A stretch of DNA of 64,000 nt from Ashinkailepas kermadecensis (Eukaryota > Arthropoda > Thecostraca > Neolepadidae): positions 186,001 through 250,000 of the forward strand of contig JAOTOM010004784.1 in assembly GCA_034440615.1 (NCBI GenBank), written 5' to 3'. The notes beneath the pieces are model-generated. The model was not told where the DNA came from and did no database searches. It was given only the letters and a program-made list of their open reading frames with translations. Below are positions 1 to 12,082 of the stretch, piece by piece (the stretch's first letter is position 1; every line of letters starts with the position of its first letter). A program made the translations under genes and the position numbers.

Positions 1-1770
1 CGACCTAATTTTAAGGGCATGTCCGGCGGAAATTATGCGAAATATGTTAATGTCTCGATGGTGACTCCGTAACAAACTTAAGGCATTCTGAAAACGTTCA
101 AAATATTTTTGAGAGACCAAGGGCATATCGATATTAAAGCGCAGTGTTGTCCACCAGTCTGACCATATGGTGAAAGCCAGCCCCAGGGACTGTGCATCTG
201 CGGCCTAATTTTCCGACCAAGCTCCCAGCATTGGACCAAGACTTCCAGAACTGCCCGTTCTGGCTTTACGGCGAAGAAGGAAACTGTTGGCTACATGTTG
301 CCAAATATTGTTGTTGGTATAGATGTGCGGTCAAGATGGATTGAATGATCGCATCTCACGAAGTGTTGAGGAACTGGCTGTTCCTCTGTCCAAGCTGTTC
401 ACCATGTCATCACTGTGTTATTTTTCCTGAGCAGTGGGCAGAAGCAAATATTGTCCTATGTACAAGGAAAGGTTGCAAAAAATCCTAAGAATTACAGCTC
501 AGTCACCCGGCTACCACTTTGTTCCATTTGTTTTAAACATACGGGTGTTTGCAACCAAATAATATATCATGTCCGTCGTCACCCAACTTCTTGTCCACAT
601 GGCTTCGTTCCCCAGCGATCTCTCGCCAGCGGTGGTTTTGCTGACTTCGTATCATTGTGTCTTCCGAGTACCTATACTGTTTGCATGTCCATTACCAGGG
701 TCGGATCCAAAAGCCTGACTTTGGGGGGGATGAAAAAATATCCGACTTCGTAAAACTCATTACCAGGGCCGGCGGGTTAGGGGGCACGTGGTCAGGTAAC
801 CAACCTTCCCAGTCAATATTATGGTGGTTAATACTTCTTTGTGTTTTCTGACTACTTGTCTTCTTGGCCTTCATCTCTGTCAGCAATTATTTGTTGATGT
901 AATAAACAAGGTTGGTTGATTTAAGCTTCTCAAAATGTATGCCTTTATATCAGCAACATTTGGGTTATTCAGGTCAGCATAAGAGGAATGGATGCTAGAA
1001 TTGTATGCTGATATGTCGATATGTCGTCTAATATTTTAATGTATTAAAGACTGAATGAGAAGTGATAATGCACAAAATAAACCTAAAAATCCCTAAGGAT
1101 TGCCTTACTCTCCAGAAGTTTCACTGGAAGGAATCCCCAAAAACATGACACTCAAAGAAATTCTGAATTCGCCACCAATGGTTCCATCCCCACAGCCTTT
1201 GTCATGTCCCTGCGCTTCCGAAAGCACAGGGCCCAACCAAATATTTTTACTCTGACAATTTCGAATAGCGCAGTTGTTTCCTCTTTAGTTCTGGTGGAAA
1301 ACATCTAAGCTGTCTGACTGAATGTTTTGGAGGAATCTGTGGTATCTCCTTCCCCTCATGAATACCGGAAAATTAGAACTTTCCACTGCGAATGGCGTAC
1401 TGCTCGGGCCACATGCTTCACACGCTCAGTTCGCCTCCAAGTCAATAAGCTCCACAGCAATCAACAACCACACTCGCAATCGCGGTAACAGTATGTGCCA
1501 CTTTCCTAAGCAGGTATTCCATAAAATTGCGAAATGGTGTTCCAAGCACACCGAGCACCCGTTGTTCCATCTGTTTTACGTAGCCACGGATACTGAACAC
1601 CAACATAAATGTATGGGGGGTACACAATGCAAATCCCACTTCTCAGCCCGGCATGGCGGCTGGGCCCAATCTGATCACCCGATATGTGCTGCTGGAATGA
1701 ACGACCTGGACATTATTGCAGTGGAAATTTATGTGTGTGTGTGGGGGGGGTATATATGTGTAGAACTCCC
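1..1770. other. No gene recognised
   Basis: Short open frames here (for example 415-753) have no recognisable domain and overlap frames on the other strand. I see no repeat array, splice-supported exon or transposon end. It is called non-genic from inspection only. Confidence 0.4.
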
Positions 1771-1780
1771 GCATGTCGCA

Positions 1781-2425
1781 CCAGCCAACTGCAACGACTT
1801 TTACCAGCCAACAATACCGACCGTTTTCCGCAAACTATACCGATCAATACCAGCCAACTGCACCAACAAACACAAGCCAACTGCACCGACCAATGCCAGC
1901 AAACTGCACCGACCATTACTAGCCAACTGCACCGACCGATACCAGCTAGCTGTACCGAATCTTGCCAGCCAACTGCAGCTGATATTACCAGCGAACTCTG
2001 CGGACCGTTTTCAGCTAACCATACCGACCATTACTAGCCAACTATGTTAACCGTTTCTAGCAAATCATGCCAACCATTACCAGACAACTGTACCGAACCT
2101 TGCCAGCCAACCGTAGCGACCATTACCAGCCAACTATGTCGAATGCTTCCAGCCAACTATTCTGGCCATTACCAGCCAACTATACCGGCCATTACCAACC
2201 AACGACGTCGACCGTTTCAAGTCAAATATAAGGGCCTTCACACGCTAGCTACGCCGGCCATCAGCTACCAGAATTCCGAACTTCCCACCCAACTGCTCGG
2301 ACCGTTTCCAGACAGCCAACACGGGTCGTTTCCAGCGAGCTACACGAGTCGCTACCAGCCATCTACACGGACCGTTGCCGGTGTGCTGCACGGGCCGTTG
2401 CCAGTTGAGCGGGTCGGTGGAGTGG
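1781..2425. repeat. Degenerate minisatellite, about 24-26 bp unit
   Basis: The phrase CCAGCCAACTGCACCGACC and close variants recur every 24-26 bp across about 640 bp. Copies differ at many positions and in length, so the array is old. Open frames across it (1322-2050, 2044-2511) are Thr/Pro/Asn-rich repeat translations with no domain. Confidence 0.8.
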
Positions 2426-3770
2426 GCGGTGGTGCGGCCGGCGCGTGTGGTCCACCTGCGGGCCACGCCGACACGTTACCGGGCCGGTTTTTACGTCCAG
2501 CCGCACGATGACGCCGGCCATCCGCCTTATTAATCGGCCGGCGGCGGACGGAGCCCCCGCGGACCCGATTATTAATTCATGTTTGTTTTAATTAGAAATC
2601 GTCCGGCGCCGGTGCAGGGGCTCGTTAGCAAATGGCGCGGTCGTTATGTGGCACGGCGCCGCGACCACCGGGGCACGGTGGAAACAGCGGCCGGCCGACC
2701 GGGCCGCCCGCCCGATCGTTGTCGCCCCGACAGCGGCGCGCCCGCGCTGTTGGGTCTGCAACAGCTCCGCTGCTGACTGCACGGCGTTCGTAGCCCGCTG
2801 TGCGCCGAAGACAAGCCGGCAGAGCTGACGAAGCAGCGATGTTACCGGTCGTTGTTGAGATGGAGGAGACCGGTGCGTATGAAGTATGGCCGGATGAGGT
2901 GCCGTCGAGGCTTCATTCTGGCTGAGTCCTCGAACGCAATGTTCTCAGTTTAGATAGGTGTGGGCGCGGGTGAGCGGATCAGAAGCAAGTGGCAGCAGCT
3001 GGGAAAAATGACTATGTCGGAGATAATCTTCCCCTCTGATCGAGTCACTCATCCCAGTGCACATCTCACGCTGTGACAGGCCTGAAATGTGCGCTCCCAT
3101 GGAGCGGCAGCGAGGTCGGGTGATCGCCGCCCGGTGTGCACCTTTCCCCGGGGACTCGGCGACAGCTGTCTGCCCGCTGACCTGCGGGACACGCCCGTCC
3201 GTGACACCGCAGCGTGCCGTCCAGGCGGAGCCCGGGCCACGCCGGGTCAGCCGGCGTACTGCACTGTATACAGCACGCCACACCCCACTCAGTCATGACC
3301 AATTAAAGCCCGACTGCCGACACTTGGAATTCGATTGGGAATTGATCACCCGGCGTGGACCATTACGCTGATAATGACGCAGGCCGGCATATCTGCATGC
3401 TAATTAATTGGCTGGTGACCGGCGCCGTACCGAGTGCGATGGACGCGGCACTGACAGTGCGTCCGGTGCACGCCGTGCTGATACTGCACGTGAAGAGGCT
3501 CGGCACGACCGGACACGGAGCCACATGGTCAGGACAACGGGGACAGGTCAGCGCGGCCGGACGACTCACCACTCCACCAGGCAAACGTGCACCGTTTGTC
3601 ATGTTGTCCTAATGCACCGATATTCGGCACAGGGGAGCCAGTGGATGCCGGGGACGTGTCGGGATCTGGTGACGTGAGCTCGAGGCCCGCAGCGTACAAC
3701 CATTCAGTGCCAACGTAAGCACAATGTCGCCCGTCCAATGCCGGTGCGGTGTAGTGCATCTGAACACTTA
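2426..3770. other. GC- and CpG-rich unique DNA
   Basis: A CpG-rich stretch with many short overlapping frames on both strands, as expected when stop codons are rare in GC-rich DNA. Around 3300-3420 it contains AT-rich TAATTA-type words in the GC-rich background. No exon or domain is recognised. A CpG island or regulatory region is possible but unsupported. Confidence 0.3.
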
Positions 3771-3946
3771 CCCGGCCCCGACAAATACCAGGCACACCCA
3801 GTCCCAACAGACACCAGGCACACCCAGTCCCAACAGACACCAGGCACACCCAGCCCCGACAGACACCAGGCACACTCAGCCCCGACAGACACCAGGCACA
3901 CCCAGCCCCGACAGACACCAGGCACACCCAGCCCCGACAGACAGTT
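3771..3946. repeat. 26-bp minisatellite, about 7 copies
   Basis: CCCAGYCCCRACAGACACCA followed by GGCACA repeats with few differences. It lies just before the larger 44-bp array. Frames through it give Thr/His/Gln-rich repeats and are not treated as genes. Confidence 0.9.
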
Positions 3947-4186
3947 ACGCGGGGTGCGCGTGAGCCGGACACTCTCCCGGCAGCGAGTTGTGGCTGCCAC
4001 GAGCCGCCACCGCAGCGCCACCGAACTGCTCCCGGTCACGACAGAGAGGGCAGGTCCGACACACTGAAAACGGAGCACCCATGATTGGGTAGGTCGTTAA
4101 CTGTGCGCCCTGCACGATATAGCTGTATTCGTAAATGCGCCGGAACGACATAAAGTATACACAATGAGCGGCCGAGTGAGTCACTG

Positions 4187-6639
4187 ACGACGACCAGGCG
4201 AGAGTGTGGCGGCAGTGTGAGCGGCCACTGACGACGACCAGGCGAGAGTGTGGCGGCGGCGTGAGCGGCCACTGACGACCACCAGGCGAGAGTGTGACGG
4301 CAGTGTGAGCGGCCACTGACGACCACCAGGCGAGAGTGTGGCGGCAGTGTGAGCGGCCACTGACGACGACCAGGCGAGAGTGTGGCGGCGGCGTGAGCGG
4401 CCACTGACGACCACCAGGCGAGAGTGTGACGGCAGTGTGAGCGCCCACTGACGACCACCAGGCGAGAGTGTGGCGGCAGTGTGAGCGGCCACTGACGACC
4501 ACCAGGCGAGAGTGTGGCGGCAGTGTGAGCGGCCACTGACCACCACCAGGCGAGAGTGTGGCGGCAGTGTGAGCGGCCACTGACGACCACCAGGCGAGAG
4601 TGTGGCGGCAGTGTGAGCGGCCACTGACCACCACCAGGCGAGAGTGTGGCGGCAGTGTGAGCGGCCACTGACGACCACCAGGCGAGAGTGTGGCGGCAGT
4701 GTGAGCGGCCACTGACGACCACCAGGCGAGAGTGTGGCGGCAGTGTGAGCGGCCACTGACGACCACCAGGCGAGAGTGTGGCGGCAGTGTGAGCGGCCAC
4801 TGACGACCACCAGGCGAGAGTGTGGCGGCAGTGTGAGCGGCCACTGACGACCACCAGGCGAGAGTGTGGCGGCAGTGTGAGCGGCCACTGACCACCACCA
4901 GGCGAGAGTGTGGCGGCAGTGTGAGCGGCCACTGACGACCACCAGGCGAGAGTGTGGCGGCAGTGTGAGCGGCCACTGACCACCACCAGGCGAGAGTGTG
5001 ACGGCAGTGTGAGCGGCCACTGACGACGACCAGGCGAGAGTGTGGCGGCGGCGTGAGCGGCCACTGACGACCACCAGGCGAGAGTGTGGCGGCAGTGTGA
5101 GCGGCCACTGACCACCACCAGGCGAGAGTGTGACGGCAGTGTGAGCGGCCACTGACGACGACCAGGCGAGAGTGTGGCGGCGGCGTGAGCGGCCACTGAC
5201 GACCACCAGGCGAGAGTGTGACGGCAGTGTGAGCGGCCACTGACGACCACCAGGCGAGAGTGTGACGGCAGTGTGAGCGGCCACTGACGACGACCAGGCG
5301 AGAGTGTGGCGGCGGCGTGAGCGGCCACTGACGACCACCAGGCGAGAGTGTGACGGCAGTGTGAGCGGCCACTGACGACCACCAGGCGAGGTGGCGGCAG
5401 TGTGAGCGGCCACTGACGACCACCAGGCGAGAGTGTGGCGGCAGTGTGAGCGGCCACTGACCACCACCAGGCGAGTGTGGCGGCAGTGTGAGCGGCCACT
5501 GACCACCACCAGGCGAGAGTGTGGCGGCAGTGTGAGCGGCCACTGACGACCACCAGGCGAGAGTGTGGCGGCAGTGTGAGCGGCCACTGACGACCACCAG
5601 GCGAGAGTGTGGCGGCAGTGTGAGCGGCCACTGACGACCACCAGGCGAGAGTGTGGCGGCAGTGTGAGCGGCCACTGACCACCACCAGGCGAGAGTGTGA
5701 CGGCAGTGTGAGCGGCCACTGACGACCACCAGGCGGAGTGTGGCGGCAGTGTGAGCGCCCACTGACGACCACCAGGCGAGTGTGGCGGCAGTGTGAGCGG
5801 CCACTGACGACCACCAGGCGAGAGTGTGGCGGTAGTGTGAGCGGCCACTGACGACCACCAGGCGAGAGTGTGGCGGCAGTGTGAGCGGCCACTGACGACC
5901 ACCAGGCGAGAGTGCGGCGGCAGTGTGAGTGGCCACTGACGACCACCAGGCGAGAGTGTGGCGGCAGTGTGAGCGGCCACTGACGACCACCAGGCGGGAG
6001 TGTGGCGGCAGTGTGAGCGGCCACTGACGACCACCAGGCGAGAGTGCGGCGGCGGCGTGAGTGGCCACTGACGACGACCAGGCGAGAGTGCGGCGGCAGC
6101 GTGAGCGGCCACTGACGACCACCAGGCGAGAGTGCGGCGGCAGTGTGAGTGGCCACTGACGACCACCAGGCGAGAGTGCGGCGGCGGCGTGAGCGGCCAC
6201 TGACGACGACCAGGCGAGAGTGTGACGGCGGCGTGAGCGGCCACTGACGACGACCAGGCGAGAGTGTGACGGCAGTGTGAGCGGCCACTGACGACCACCA
6301 GGCGAGAGTGTGACGGTGGCGTGAGCGGCCACTGACCACCACCAGGCGAGAGTGTGGCGGTGGCGTGAGCGGCCACTGACGACCACCAGGCGAGAGTGTG
6401 GCGGTGGCGTTAGCGGCCACTGACGACCACCAGGCGAGAGTGTGACGGCGGCGTTAGCGGCCACTGACGACCACCAGGCGAGAGTGTGGCGGTGGCGTGA
6501 GCGGCCACTGACGACGACCAGGCGAGAGTAAGGCGGCAGTGTGAGCGGCCACTGACGACCACCAGGCGGGAGTGTGGCGGCAGTGTGAGCGGCCACTGAC
6601 GACCACCAGGCGAGAGTGTGGCGGCAGTGTGAGCGGCCG
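4187..6639. repeat. 44-bp minisatellite, about 55 copies
   Basis: The unit contains GAGAGTGTGGCGGCAGTGTG, then AGCGGCCACTGACGACCACC, then AGGC. Variants (GACGACGACC, GACCACCACC, GGCGGCGTGAG, GTGACGG) recur in blocks, and around 4990-5360 a three-unit block of about 132 bp repeats, so there is higher-order structure. Because 44 is not a multiple of 3 and the unit has no minus-strand stop in any phase, three minus-strand frames of 731-883 codons stay open together. They are repeat artefacts. Confidence 0.95.
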
Positions 6640-7620
6640 AGGTCGGCACCCCGCCGTCATTTGATGTTTGCCCGGGCTTCATCGCGGGAACGCTCCAACT
6701 CTTTATGGCTGCGATAGAGAGATTTATGGCAGATTGTCTTTCCGTCATCGTCACGATTTTTCCCCCTCCCCTCCCCCAACACCTCCACTCCGTCACCACC
6801 AGATCCCACCAGTAGACGGCTGATAAAATAGATGACGAAAATTCGGGCACCGGCTTGATGTTGTGAGTGAACAATCCAAATTCTGACAGTTAATTAACAG
6901 CTTATTACAATCCAACCATTAATATATCTGATATTCCCCTCTCGCCCTCTCTCCGTCCCCTCTCTACCTCTCTCATCCATCCTCACCTTCTCCATACCTC
7001 ATTCCCTCTCGTCTTCCCTTTCTCCCACCCTCCCCATCCTACTCCCCTGATATCGACTTACCGAGCATCGGCGTTACGAAAAGTAAACATTGTAGCATAT
7101 GGATTGCCCATATATTATACATTGTGAAGATTGCACATCATTACCACAGATTCAAGATCACACAGAGGTACCCAGGAATGTTTATTGAGGGTGGGGGCGG
7201 GACACATTTCATCGGAGGGACGCCGAAGGCGCACCTCCGAGGAAAAGTTATTCGAGCGTTCACGGGGGTTCACTCGAGCCTTCTTAAAGGGGCTTCTTTC
7301 CCGGCCAGAGGGATGCCACCTTTCCATGTGGGGCACATGTCCCTTGTGTTCTTCATATCAAACCCTGAAATCGCATGACACATCTTCAACTGCGTCACGT
7401 TTTGCATCCACAGCTACCATCGCTTGTTCGGGGTTATGCTTCCTCGCTGCCAGCTTGTTGATAGCATGGCTGTCTTGCCGCTGGGCGCAACAAGCCTGCC
7501 CTGTCGTTTCCATTGTCGGCTTCACCGTTTTCTGTTGAGTAGCTGCGGAAGAGCACGACATTGCGGGACGGCGTCGCCAGATACGCTTGCGTCTCCTCCA
7601 GAGTCAGTGCCTGGATGCAC
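6640..7620. other. No gene recognised; pyrimidine-rich tract inside
   Basis: From about 6930 to 7045 the + strand is a run of CTCTC/CCCTC pyrimidines. The rest is unremarkable. Short frames at 7115-7561 overlap on both strands and have no identifiable domain. Confidence 0.35.
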
Positions 7621-7625
7621 AGGGT

Positions 7626-8205
7626 CTCCAGTGTCGCGTTATCCACGTCAGCCAGCTGCATGTAGTTGCCGATCAAAAAGTTTAGATCTGGAATTATGGA
7701 GTGCCGCATCTTGAAACGATCAATAGCCATTTGGTTGTTGCATGCCTCGGATCTTCTGGATAATCTCCATCGTCTTGCTACTTGCATGCTACATGTGCAC
7801 GCAGCATTGCTGCAATGAGTCTGCGGCGTCTATGTTCCCACCGTCATCGATATTAAGTCCAGGTCAGATGCAGTTTTCGGGGCACTACACTTGCTTAGTG
7901 AGATCCAATGCCAGGGGCGCTGTTGCTGGCCGGAGGATATCGCCCTGCTTTGTACCAGTGTGGGTCGTAACGGCTTCATGGGCCACTAAGAGAACATCCT
8001 TTTGGGCACTAAGAGAACATGTTGGGCGACACTGACGCGGACGCTCGCGGGAAGGCGGGGCAGTTTGTCCAGAAAATCAGAATCATGCAGCAGTCCACTG
8101 ATAATCATCTCAAAGTGTGTCACTTCAGGGTTCCAGATCTGAACTTTTCGATCAGTAGCTGCATGCAGCTGGTTGACGTGGAGAACGCGACACTTGGAAT
8201 GAAAA
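7626..8205. repeat. Inverted duplication (arms 7626-7768 and 8065-8205)
   Basis: The reverse complement of 8065-8205 aligns along its length with 7626-7768. Matching words include AGTGTCGCGTT, AGCTGCATG, AGATCTGGAA and TTCTGGA. The similarity also shows in protein: minus-strand arm A reads PDLNFLIGNYMQLADVDNATL and + strand arm B reads PDLNFSISSCMQLVDVENATL. I do not recognise the protein. The arms could be two fragments of a gene or transposon in opposite orientation. Confidence 0.7.
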
Positions 8206-8993
8206 ATGATTGAGAATGAAATGATACGAGCTATTACTTTCTGCTGCATTCTCTCTTCGCTTCTCACAAGTCATCACCCCTGACAGCGAAACCACTCATC
8301 CTCCATCTCAAAGTATTACCTGCATCAGCATCTGACCCCCGTTCCTCCATAAACTTGGTCCATCATTGCCGAAAGCTCTGTTCATTGCCGGGCGACGATG
8401 CTGCCACCAATGTGTCAGCTTATGAACTACCGATAAAGTGGCTGCATACAGCCGAGTGTTGAGGAAAAACGACGGGAGTGATGAGTACCAAAAGCGGCAT
8501 ATATCTGCAACACTAGTTTACCGACATATCAGATAGGTGCTTAGGAAAAAACGTCGCCCTCGATGAAAGTGCGAAAAATGAAGCATTTCGTGAACCATGG
8601 TGACTTTAAGGCGGGTGGGCGGGCAGAGAAAATTCAATTTTTGTGACAAAAATGGCATATTTGAACTCATCATGAAAAAAATACACATCGAATGGTCCCC
8701 GGAAATGGAAGATCTGAAACGAAATACTTAAACGGGTTACCCTAATCCATATCCGTACCAGATTGAAATTTCCATCCATTATGAAATTCGTTTTCAAAAA
8801 CGTGATATGGTTAAAATCTGATTGGTTGCAGTTATAAATTGCGGCAAGACCATCAAGAACATGCAATTTTTCAAATAACAAGATAAAGCAAACAATTAAA
8901 TTGACGTTGTACGTCAAATGTGGATTATAGTTTTCATCATAAATAAAATATCAAACAGAAGCATAACATGTCACTTCTGATTGTATGTGTAGT
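8206..8993. other. No gene recognised
   Basis: AT-rich DNA with one short minus-strand frame (8606-8917) without a known domain. It ends at the target duplication of the next hAT-like element. Confidence 0.35.
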
Positions 8994-10310
8994 CATCTAA
9001 CCAGGGGCGTCGATTTGTATCCTTTTGTGGGGGCCATGGCCCCACCAACGTTGATCTTGGCCCCTCCATGTTGATTTGCCCCCCCCCCCAATAACCTATG
9101 CTATTTTATGCTGATAAGAAAGCTAAAGGGAAAAATGAAAAACACCATGCTAAGTAGAAACATTGATGTTAACCAGCACATTTTGTACTGAAAAGAAACA
9201 GATTTGGATTAGAAGTGGACTGACCCTCCACCGTTTGCTGAAAAATGTCAAATTGTGTGCAAAACCAAACAAAATAGCTGGAATTCCCTCCACTGTGGAA
9301 GTACAGCTTACATCATAAAATGTTGAGATTAGCGATGCTGATGCATTTTAAACCAGATTGTCGGAAAAAAATATGCTAAGCAACTAAACAACAATTGCAT
9401 GGTCATACTGATGTTTGTAAACACCACCAATGGCAAAACCACATGCATATGGAGCTTGAACATGATTAATTCCATTATCAATTTCCAGTCATTGTCAAAC
9501 TTGCATGCAAAGCATGGCTATCATTGAGATTGTGGATATACAAACTATAATTATATTTAGCAACCTACCCATCACACCATCAGCTTGATATTTACCAAGT
9601 TACCTACCTACATGCCCAATTATGGGGCAACCCAATCTCAAACTGAACCAAGAAAATCAAAGTGTGAGCCAATCTGCCGGCCTATGAAAACATGAGAGAA
9701 AGGTCAGCAAGAAGCCAAATAGACACCTCATTATAATTGATGTTCCTGAAAAACAATAGGTATTAAGCTATGGCCACACATGACTTCATAAACAAACCCT
9801 ATAGAGTCATACAAGAGCAGTGTCTGGCAGCCCGCATTAAATGTGCCACCCATTATTACCTTAGAAGGTACACCAAATTTCGCCTTCAAGCTTTCGTGAC
9901 GTCATAGTTTTTTTTCTCTTACATTGAAGAAATTGGTAGCATTAGGCGTGTTTCAATTTCACTGCGCATGAGACAGTTAAAGCATTTTACAATTTTCAAT
10001 TTTCAAAGTTTAAAGAACCTAACACAGCCAAACCTAACCTATAATACGTTGCTATTGAATAAAGAATGATTGGTCAATTTGCAGTTTAAGGTGATTTTTT
10101 GTTGTTTGAATTTGTCTTCAGAATACCATGTTCATGACGGTGACTAAGATGATGGGACCACTTATTTTCGGTGCAAATTCATTTTATTTTAATTTGAAGG
10201 AAAAAATTTGACAAATTTTCGAACTTAAAAAACCTAAACCAACCTACCCTAACCACACTTAACCCATTTGTTTGCTTTATGGTGACAGATGTGTGTAAAA
10301 ACTTTTCTTG

Positions 10311-10374
10311 GTTGGTTGGTTGGTTATTTTGGTTTACGGCCGCATTGACTGCGTTGGTCATACAGCTCCCATAC
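10311..10374 (-). mobile_element. 64-bp LINE/SINE tail insertion
   Basis: On the minus strand the insert is the common 3' tail (related to TATGGGCGC ... GCGCCCTAAAGCC), ending in an AACC tetranucleotide run. It is bounded by the perfect 11-bp direct repeat AACTTTTCTTG at 10300-10310 and 10375-10385. Nothing upstream of the tail was copied. It sits inside the hAT-like element and is therefore younger. Confidence 0.8.
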
Positions 10375-10744
10375 AACTTTTCTTGTTCCCACCTTAAAGC
10401 ACAATAATACCCAAAAGTTTCCCAAAAAAATTACAAACATGTTCACAAAAATAAAAATCTTCAAAAGCAGCTTAGGTTAGGTTAGGCTCGGTTAGGTTTC
10501 TTTTTTAAGGTTGATAATTTTCATAAAATAAATTAATTGACATTTTAATTTTTTTTTAAATTTTGTGTTCTCAAAAGATAGGTTATGCTAGGTTAGGTTA
10601 GGTTTTGTTGCATTTTTTAAACATTCATGTTTACGCTATGTTACCGAACTCAAAACCCTTTTTGGCATTATTTTGCTCACAACCTGAAAAATAAGCATTT
10701 GCACAGAAAATAACGAACTTTTAACTGAATTAACGAATAACTGA

Positions 10745-11480
10745 AAATCACGTTGGGGCCGCAAAAAAAGTCGTGCCGGGGTTCAAGAAAGTCACGACGG
10801 GGGCCACAAACGGTCGGGCCGGGGCCTCCTGAATATCATGCTGAGACTGGGGTACTAAGAATTATCACCCAGGCCCCTGAAAATCGCGCTAGAGGTCTGA
10901 CAGGTCCTACCGGGGCTCTAAAAGTCTCGTTGAAATCACCCAACAAATGAAGCCGGGTAAATGAAAAACAGTCCGGACACGGAAAATCAATCTGGGATCT
11001 CAACAATAGCTCCAAAATCCCACAAAACTTGTTGGGCCCCCAAAAACGTGTCGTAGTCACCGCAATGGATCCAAACAAGTGACCACGGGGCCCCAAAAAA
11101 TCGCACTTAGACCAAAAAAAATTAACGCCGCTTCTCTTGAAAATCTCACTGGGACCAAAACGTCGTGCCGGAGCCCCACAAGTTGCAGCTGGCTTCCCAA
11201 GGACCAATATATAGCCGGAATGTTACCTTGCGGACGCAAAAATTGCGTCAAGGATCGACAAAATAAGAAGTCGTCGGACGCCGGAAAAGAAACCTGTTGA
11301 GGCACCGAAAAAAACGCACCGAGAGCCCGAAGAAACGTACCGGGCTCCAAAAATAGCCTGCAGGGGTCTTATGAAATAGACTTCACCACAAAAACCACAA
11401 GGAGGCTCCATCGAATCGACCAGAGCACCGGGAAAATTCAGAATGGGTCCCGAAAGAAAATTATCCGAAGGGCCTTTCTA
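10745..11480. repeat. GGCCC-punctuated degenerate array inside hAT-like element
   Basis: Blocks such as GGGGCC, CCCCAAAAA, GTCGTGCCGG and AATCACGCTGG recur every 30-40 bp with heavy drift. The block order is collinear with 17740-18700 (for example the shared AATGAAGCCGGG segment followed by ATAGCTCCAAA-like words), so the two are paralogous copies of one element body rather than independent arrays. Confidence 0.7.
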
Positions 11481-12082
11481 CTCTCGATCGTGCAATCTGC
11501 GGAAAAAAACGCGTTGAGCAGCCGCAGTGGCGTACTAAAGGGAAAAATTCCCCTCCCTAATGTCAGGCACCAAGGAAATACTTTCACCCACCGTCATCAC
11601 TGTTCAGGTCTGCTGTGCTCTGATGCTCCATCAATGCCGGTGTGTTTTAGCCTGCATCTGATCGTTGAAGTATTTGTATTTAAGCCGGTGTGTGTTTGTT
11701 GGTGTGTGGAGTGAGGAGGAGGGTAACGGTGACGGTGACAGTGCCCTCTATATGGCACTATATATGGCACTATATGGCACTATATGGTGCCCACTATATG
11801 GCACTGCAGACGCATGCTATTACTCAGAGTTGTTATGTTGACATGTACTGAGCACTGCTCTTTTAATTAGGTGACTTCACCAGTTATTGGACGATTTTCC
11901 CCGTTGGTGAGGATGCTGAATAAACATAAACATACACATCGTCGAATAAAAAATCAGGATTTATCAGATCCGAAAATATAGTGGGCTAAATCCGATTAGT
12001 TTTTTTTGGGGGAGGGGGGTCTAGTGCGTTGGCACTTCGCCCCCCCCAATGTTTTTAAAAAATCGACACCCCTGCATCTAAC

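Larger units (their letters stand above)
9002..12074. mobile_element. hAT-like non-autonomous DNA transposon, 3.07 kb
   Basis: The ends are inverted repeats: CAGGGGCGTCGATTT on the left, and the right end reads CAGGGGTGTCGATTT on the complement (14 of 15 match). They are flanked by a perfect 8-bp direct repeat CATCTAAC at 8994-9001 and 12075-12082. Eight-bp duplications and CA(G)GGG-type ends are hallmarks of hAT elements. No transposase frame is present, so it would be mobilised in trans. The interior holds inverted runs of TTAGG/CCTAA-like words (10235-10610), a LINE-tail insertion and a GGCCC-punctuated array. Confidence 0.85.

Noticed and set aside
3945..6596. Three minus-strand frames of 731-883 codons
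   Set aside because: All lie within the 44-bp minisatellite, are open in parallel because of unit length and composition, and contain only repeat translation.
4187..6639. Possible CRISPR-like array
   Set aside because: Units are contiguous with no unique spacers, and the genome is eukaryotic. The same holds for the 68-bp and 51/54-bp arrays.
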